DNA from: Muribaculum sp. | GTDB taxonomy: Bacteria; Bacteroidota; Bacteroidia; Bacteroidales; Muribaculaceae | NCBI GenBank assembly: GCA_009775095.1 | Contig: VSOZ01000002.1 | Location: forward strand, 1 to 64,000 | Length of the DNA: 64,000 nucleotides | Direction: 5' to 3' | Part shown: one piece after another, positions 59,515-64,000 of the stretch | How the letters are laid out: each line of letters opens with the position of its first letter | Numbering within the stretch: the stretch's first letter is position 1 | Position numbers and translations under genes: made by a program | Notes under the pieces: generated by a model | The model's input: only the letters and a program-made list of their open reading frames with translations | The model's database searches: none | What the model was told of the DNA's origin: nothing

Positions 59515-59562
59515 CAATTCCCTTAAGAACTCACGCCATCTTTGCCTTGTTAGACAACCGTT

Positions 59563-59922
59563 ATGAAAAATATAAGACTTTATATAGCGGCGCTTGCCGC
59601 CGCGACTATGTGGCTGACGTCGTGCAGTCACAGCGATGACGGCCCCACAGACCTTGAGGTGGGGCGTACGGAGATGAATTTTCCTTCCACAGGAGGTTCG
59701 CAGACACTTATAGTGCGTTCAATAACACAGCCGACCACCCGCACCGATGCGGCATGGATCAAAGCCGGCACCGTAGCTCCGTCAGGAAATGGCAATATCA
59801 TGTGGGGTGTACCGTTGACAACCACGCCAAACGACGGGGCGGCGCGCACAGCCACTCTTACCGTATCGGCCGGCGAAAACTCCATTGACGTCAAAATCAC
59901 TCAACCGGCGGCTGCAAACTGA
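59563..59922 (+). CDS. Small BACON-domain lipoprotein
   Basis: A 119-residue lipoprotein: the signal ends WLTSC with Cys21. The rest is one BACON-type domain (LEVGRTEMNFPSTGGSQTLIVRS, AARTATLTVSAGENSIDVKITQP). BACON domains in Bacteroidetes bind carbohydrate or mucin or act as spacers. Likely surface- or periplasm-exposed. Convergent with trmD. Confidence 0.85.
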   Translation: MKNIRLYIAALAAATMWLTSCSHSDDGPTDLEVGRTEMNFPSTGGSQTLIVRSITQPTTRTDAAWIKAGTVAPSGNGNIMWGVPLTTTPNDGAARTATLTVSAGENSIDVKITQPAAAN

Positions 59923-59935
59923 TACCTAAACCATA

Positions 59936-60613
59936 TTAATTGTCAAGCAACCCGGGGCGCAGACGGCGTGTGCGCTCGACCGCCTGTTCATGCCGCCACT
60001 CGTCGATACGTGCCTGATGCCCTGACAACAAAATATCAGGCACAGCCCAGCCCTTGTATTCGGCCGGACGTGTATAAATGGGAGGAGCCAGCAGATTGTC
60101 CTGAAACGAATCGCTCAATGCGCTCTGCTCGTCGCCGATGGCTCCCGGTATCAGCCTCACTATGGCGTCGGTAATGACAAGTGCGGGTAGCTCGCCGCCC
60201 GTAAGCACATAGTCGCCTATGGTTATTTCGCGGGTTACGAGATGTTCACGTATACGATAATCTACACCTTTATAATGGCCGCAGAGTATAATAATGTTGT
60301 CGAGCATGGACATGCGGTTGGCCATCGGCTGAGTAAGCTGCTCACCGTCAGGTGACGTAAATATGACCTCATCATAATGGCGCTCGCTCTTAAGCCGGCT
60401 TATGGCCCGATCCACCGGCTCAATCTGCATTACCATCCCCGCCTCACCGCCAAACGGATAGTCATCGACCTTGCGGTGCTTGTTGGTCGTATAGTCGCGC
60501 AAGTTATGTACAACAATCTCGGCAAGACCTTTGTCCTGCGCGCGTTTCAGTATCGAACATCCGAGCGGCGACTCCAGCATCTCAGGCAGCACTGTAAGTA
60601 TATCAATCCTCAT
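59936..60613 (-). CDS. trmD: tRNA (guanine-37-N1)-methyltransferase
   Basis: A 225-residue SPOUT-fold enzyme that forms m1G37 in tRNAs reading CNN codons, preventing frameshifting. Motifs: MRIDILTVLPEML, DDYPFGGEAGMVM, ILCGHYKGVDYRI and the knot YVLTGGELPALV, then HQARIDEWR. I use the ATG at 60613, which gives the standard N-terminus. Stand-alone rather than in the rpsP-rimM-rplS context. Confidence 0.96.
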   Translation of the reverse strand: MRIDILTVLPEMLESPLGCSILKRAQDKGLAEIVVHNLRDYTTNKHRKVDDYPFGGEAGMVMQIEPVDRAISRLKSERHYDEVIFTSPDGEQLTQPMANRMSMLDNIIILCGHYKGVDYRIREHLVTREITIGDYVLTGGELPALVITDAIVRLIPGAIGDEQSALSDSFQDNLLAPPIYTRPAEYKGWAVPDILLSGHQARIDEWRHEQAVERTRRLRPGLLDN

Positions 60614-60803
60614 TACCGTTGAAAAATCAATCAAACATATTATCGATACAAATTTACATATAAATCAAGGATACCGGCAAATAAAAATTGGCATTAAATA
60701 TTTATATAAAAGGTTATTTTGCCGAACAAAAAAGCATCGGAGATGATTTACACTACGCATGACACACATTGCCACATACAGTTGGGCTTTATTAAAAATA
60801 TCT

Positions 60804-60860
60804 AATACGGAAAAAATTCCGTATTTTGATATTGAGATTAAAAAAAAGTAGCTAACTTTG
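60804..60860 (+). promoter_or_regulatory. pckA promoter with an upstream inverted repeat
   Basis: TTG (60832-60834), 18 bases, TAACTTTG (60853-60860) form the promoter. Just upstream, AATACGGAA (60804-60812) and TTCCGTATT (60817-60825) make a perfect 9-bp inverted repeat with a 4-base spacer, centred about 50 bases before the expected start of transcription, a typical position for an activator. Confidence 0.55.
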
Positions 60861-60924
60861 CATGTGTTAAATAGGATAGTTACAAGATTCAAGAGAACAA
60901 ATACAATTAATATACTCAAATTTA

Positions 60925-62544
60925 ATGTCTAACAAAATGAGCAAAATCGATCTTACCCGGTACGGTATCAGCGGTACCACCGAAATCATCCACAACCCCT
61001 CCTACGAGGAGCTCTTCAAAGAAGAAACTCTTCCTTCTCTCGAAGGATATGAAAAAGGTGTAGTTACCGAACTTGACGCCGTAAACGTTATGACCGGCGT
61101 ATATACCGGCCGTTCGCCCAAAGACAAGTTCATCGTTATGGACAACAACTCGAAAGACACCATCTGGTGGACTACCCCCGAGTATCCCAACGATAACAAA
61201 CCCGCTTCCGAAGCTACTTGGAAAAGCGTTAAGGAACTTGCCGTAAACGAGCTTTCAAACAAGCGTCTTTTTGTTGTCGACGGCTTCTGCGGCGCCAACA
61301 AGGACTCTCGCATGGCTGTTCGCTTTATCATGGAAGTTGCTTGGCAGGCTCACTTCGTGACAAACATGTTTATTCGTCCTACCGCTGAAGAGCTCGCCAA
61401 CTTCGAGCCCGACTTCGTTGTATACAACGCATCAAAGGCTAAGGTAGAAAACTATAAGGAACTCGGCCTGAACTCCGAAACAGCTGTTGTGTTCAACATC
61501 ACCAGCCGCGAGCAGGTCATCCTCAACACTTGGTACGGCGGCGAGATGAAGAAGGGTATGTTCTCTATGATGAACTACTTCCTTCCCCTCAAGGGCATCG
61601 CTTCAATGCACTGCTCGGCCAACACCGACCTCGAAGGAAAGAACACCGCTATCTTCTTCGGTCTTTCCGGTACAGGCAAGACTACACTTTCGACCGACCC
61701 CAAACGTCTTCTTATCGGTGACGACGAACACGGCTGGGACGACAAGGGCGTGTTTAACTTCGAAGGCGGCTGCTACGCCAAGGTTATCAACCTTGACAAG
61801 GAGTCAGAGCCCGATATCTACAAGGCTATCCGCCGCGACGCTCTTCTTGAGAACGTAACCGTAGACGGTGAAGGCAAAATCAACTTCGCCGACAAGAGCG
61901 TGACCGAAAACACCCGCGTATCTTATCCTATCGATCACATCGAGATGATTGTACGTCCCGTTTCTGCAGGTCCGGCTGCCAAGAACGTCATCTTCCTTTC
62001 AGCCGATGCATTCGGAGTACTTCCTCCCGTATCGATCCTTACCCCCGAGCAGACCAAGTACTACTTCCTCTCCGGCTTCACCGCCAAACTTGCAGGTACA
62101 GAACGCGGCATCACCGAGCCGACTCCCACATTCTCGGCTTGCTTCGGTCAGGCATTCCTTGAACTCCATCCTACAAAATACGCTGAAGAACTCGTTAAGC
62201 GTATGGAGCAGAGCGGTGCCAAGGCTTATCTCGTGAACACCGGCTGGAACGGCACAGGCAAGCGTATCTCTATCCGCGACACCCGCGGCATCATCGACGC
62301 TATCCTCAACGGTGCCATCCTTGAGGCTCCGACCAAGAAGCTCCCCATCTTCGACTTCGAAATTCCTACCGAACTTACAGGAGTTGACACCAACATACTT
62401 GATCCGCGCGACACTTACGCTGACGCCAAGGAGTGGGAAGTTAAGGCCAACGACCTTGCTACACGCTTCATCAAAAACTTCAACAAGTACACTACCAACG
62501 AAGCCGGCAAGGCACTTGTTGCAGCAGGTCCCCACATCGACTGA
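60925..62544 (+). CDS. pckA: Phosphoenolpyruvate carboxykinase (ATP)
   Basis: A 539-residue enzyme that interconverts oxaloacetate and PEP; in Bacteroidales it fixes CO2 in the PEP-to-succinate pathway. The P-loop GLSGTGKT is at 246-253. MHCSAN, TDPKRLLIGDDEHGWDD and NTGWNGTGKRISIRDTR are characteristic. ATG 60925 is used; ATG 60937 is possible. Codon use favours the C-ending codons of highly expressed genes. The leader is about 60 bases, and a strong terminator follows. Confidence 0.97.
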   Translation: MSNKMSKIDLTRYGISGTTEIIHNPSYEELFKEETLPSLEGYEKGVVTELDAVNVMTGVYTGRSPKDKFIVMDNNSKDTIWWTTPEYPNDNKPASEATWKSVKELAVNELSNKRLFVVDGFCGANKDSRMAVRFIMEVAWQAHFVTNMFIRPTAEELANFEPDFVVYNASKAKVENYKELGLNSETAVVFNITSREQVILNTWYGGEMKKGMFSMMNYFLPLKGIASMHCSANTDLEGKNTAIFFGLSGTGKTTLSTDPKRLLIGDDEHGWDDKGVFNFEGGCYAKVINLDKESEPDIYKAIRRDALLENVTVDGEGKINFADKSVTENTRVSYPIDHIEMIVRPVSAGPAAKNVIFLSADAFGVLPPVSILTPEQTKYYFLSGFTAKLAGTERGITEPTPTFSACFGQAFLELHPTKYAEELVKRMEQSGAKAYLVNTGWNGTGKRISIRDTRGIIDAILNGAILEAPTKKLPIFDFEIPTELTGVDTNILDPRDTYADAKEWEVKANDLATRFIKNFNKYTTNEAGKALVAAGPHID

Positions 62545-62572
62545 TAAACAAACTTATCAATACCGATACAGT

Positions 62573-62605
62573 TACGGGAGGCGACGTCGCCTCCCGTATT
62601 TTTTT
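62573..62605 (+). terminator. Intrinsic terminator of pckA
   Basis: A perfect 13-bp GC-rich self-complementary stem (62573-62585/62586-62598) followed by a run of T. Confidence 0.9.
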
Positions 62606-62635
62606 GTATCCTCACTGTTTAACGCTCGCTGAAAA

Positions 62636-63157
62636 TTAACGGACGGCAGGGTCGTTTTCAAGAGCGAGGAGATGCTTTTTGGCGGCAAGCCCGCCGGCGT
62701 AGCCGATCAAAGAACCGTCGCTGCCTATGATCCGATGACACGGGACGAAGATTGACATGGCATTCGCTCCTACAGCATTGGCCACGGCACGCGTGGCATC
62801 AGTACGACCCGCGAGCCGTGCAAGCCCGCTATACGATACTACGGAGCCGTAAGGGATTGTCAACAGACACTTCCACACATCTTTCTGAAAGTCAGTACCC
62901 GCAAACAGCAACGGCAGGTCAAACTCCCGAATCTTTCCCGCGAAATATCCGTCAAGCAGCTGTGAGGCATGTAATGTCACATCAGAAGGGCCATACTCCA
63001 TGACCGCGTCAAGACGGGCCGCAAGGCGGCGGTCTACACTTTCGCGGTCAGCCCTGTCAAGCCAATCGCACATACACAGTCTTCCGCACAAAGCGCCGAG
63101 CAGCATACTGCCGCACGGCGCTTCATATCTTACGATTTTAATTATCTGCGATGACAT
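62636..63157 (-). CDS. ogt: Methylated-DNA--protein-cysteine methyltransferase
   Basis: A 173-residue suicide repair protein that removes alkyl groups from O6-guanine. The active site VPCHRII has acceptor Cys140. FQKDVWKCLLTIPYGSVVSYSGLA and AVGANAMSIF form the DNA-binding and Asn-hinge regions. It begins six bases after the stop of the upstream PatB-like gene, so both are one operon. Confidence 0.95.
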   Translation of the reverse strand: MSSQIIKIVRYEAPCGSMLLGALCGRLCMCDWLDRADRESVDRRLAARLDAVMEYGPSDVTLHASQLLDGYFAGKIREFDLPLLFAGTDFQKDVWKCLLTIPYGSVVSYSGLARLAGRTDATRAVANAVGANAMSIFVPCHRIIGSDGSLIGYAGGLAAKKHLLALENDPAVR

Positions 63158-63163
63158 ACTTCT

Positions 63164-64000
63164 TTAAGCCATAGCGGGTCGAAGGGCCTCGGCAAGTGAC
63201 AGCACCGACTCACGCAGCACATGCCGCGGACAGCCGACGTTAAGACGCATGAAACCGGCACCCTGCTCGCCAAACATCTCCCCGTCATTTAAAGCAAGGT
63301 GTGCCTTGTTTACAAACAGGTCTATGAGCTGATTGTGAGTCAAGCCGAGATTGCGGCAGTCAAGCCATACGAGAAAGGACGCTTCAGGACGTATCATCTT
63401 TATCTCGGGGAGCTCCTCGGCAAGTACTTTTTCCACCTCGTCAAGATTGCCCTCTATATAGCCCAACATCTCGTCAAGCCACTCCTCACCGTAATTGTAA
63501 GCGGCTATAGTACCGTATATGGCCACAAATGTAGGTGCGTCAAATTCATTTACCTGAAGCCACTTGAAGAAGCCTTCGCGCAACTTTTCGTCCTTGATGA
63601 CACACCATGAGCTTACAAGTCCCGCTATGTTAAATGTCTTGGATGGAGCACCGAGAGTGACCGCTACCTTAGCCGCCTCGTCGCTCACCGAAGCAAACGG
63701 ATAGTGGGGACGCCCCTCGAGCATGAGGTCGCCGTGTATCTCGTCGCTCACGACAATAACGTTATAACGGAAGGCCAGCGACGCGACTTTACGAAGAGTC
63801 TCCTTGTCCCATTGTATGCCTACGGGGTTGTGTGGATTGCAGAGTATCATCATCCGCGGATGCTCGTCACGAAATATTCGTTCAAGTCCTTCAAGGTCCA
63901 TACGATAACCGTTTTCCACAGGTATCAGAGGATTGTTGACAAGGGTGCGTTCATTGCCTTCGATAACCATCTTGAACGGATGATATACCGGCGGTTGTAT
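63164..64000 (-). CDS. PatB/MalY-type PLP aminotransferase (cystathionine beta-lyase), 5' end outside window
   Basis: The C-terminal ~279 residues of a fold-type-I PLP enzyme. LCNPHNPVGIQWDKETL, VVSDEIHGDLML and TLGAPSKTFNIAGL (PLP-binding Lys) fit the PatB/MalY C-S lyase group, which cleaves cystathionine or cysteine conjugates. The frame stays open through 64000, so the start lies beyond the window. Confidence 0.9.
   Translation of the reverse strand: MQPPVYHPFKMVIEGNERTLVNNPLIPVENGYRMDLEGLERIFRDEHPRMMILCNPHNPVGIQWDKETLRKVASLAFRYNVIVVSDEIHGDLMLEGRPHYPFASVSDEAAKVAVTLGAPSKTFNIAGLVSSWCVIKDEKLREGFFKWLQVNEFDAPTFVAIYGTIAAYNYGEEWLDEMLGYIEGNLDEVEKVLAEELPEIKMIRPEASFLVWLDCRNLGLTHNQLIDLFVNKAHLALNDGEMFGEQGAGFMRLNVGCPRHVLRESVLSLAEALRPAMA

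Noticed and set aside
1..64000. CRISPR array or insertion sequence
   Set aside because: I saw no regularly spaced direct repeats of CRISPR size, no Cas proteins and no transposase gene in the window.

Overview
The window is a chromosomal segment of a gut-type Bacteroidota, order Bacteroidales (Muribaculaceae-like is my guess). The evidence is a SusC/SusD pair, a meso-diaminopimelate-type MurE inside a Bacteroidetes-style dcw cluster, an FtsL of the Bacteroidetes type, BACON and DUF4421/DUF2795 proteins, and repeated promoters of the Bacteroidetes form (TTTG or TTG, about 20 bases, then TAnnTTTG).

Layout. 1-1372 is a remnant-like stretch beside tRNA-Phe: the tail of an unknown protein, an orphan 5S-rRNA-like gene with rewritten stems, a tandem 174-bp repeat and an array of short TAGTGACTA repeats. 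1.6-2.3 kb is a sirtuin. 2.5-17.5 kb is the division and cell-wall cluster rsmH-ftsL-ftsI-murE-mraY-murD-ftsW-murG-murC-ftsQ-ftsA-ftsZ, all on the plus strand and tightly spaced. 17.5-30.6 kb is a glycan utilisation region: an AraC regulator, a GH29 fucosidase, an ApbE lipoprotein, a membrane sensor/AraC hybrid without kinase modules, a GH30 hydrolase, SusC and SusD. 30.9-31.9 kb holds tRNA-Lys, short repeats and a hicAB toxin-antitoxin pair. 32-42.7 kb is mixed metabolism: threonine aldolase, divergent GH31 and GH13 alpha-glucan enzymes, RNase HII with a lone receiver protein, a Na/Pi transporter, a bile-salt-hydrolase-like enzyme and a DUF4421 protein. 42.7-46.2 kb holds a TonB receptor with a His-rich partner protein, then higBA. 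46.3-53.3 kb holds a large YfhO-like membrane protein, a methyltransferase-like protein, xerD, a secreted FAD oxidoreductase, a cobalamin adenosyltransferase and a DUF2795 protein. 53.4-59.5 kb is an AT-richer accessory island. 59.5-64 kb returns to housekeeping genes (trmD, pckA, ogt, a PatB-type lyase).

The most interesting locus is 53.46-54.99 kb. A well-formed promoter begins a transcript exactly at three back-to-back hairpins that all display a TGGATA/TGGATG loop on different stems. An intrinsic terminator follows, enclosed by a 9-bp long-range helix, and then a gene for an AIPR/DGQHR-like (abortive-infection type) protein. The order promoter, hairpin RNA, terminator, protein gene resembles RNA-antitoxin (type III) loci, but neither the RNA nor this pairing is one I recognise. 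Second in interest is the orphan 5S-like RNA at 501-601, where two helices carry compensated base changes while the loops stay canonical.

All calls come from reading the sequence and from family knowledge. No database search, folding program or expression data was used.
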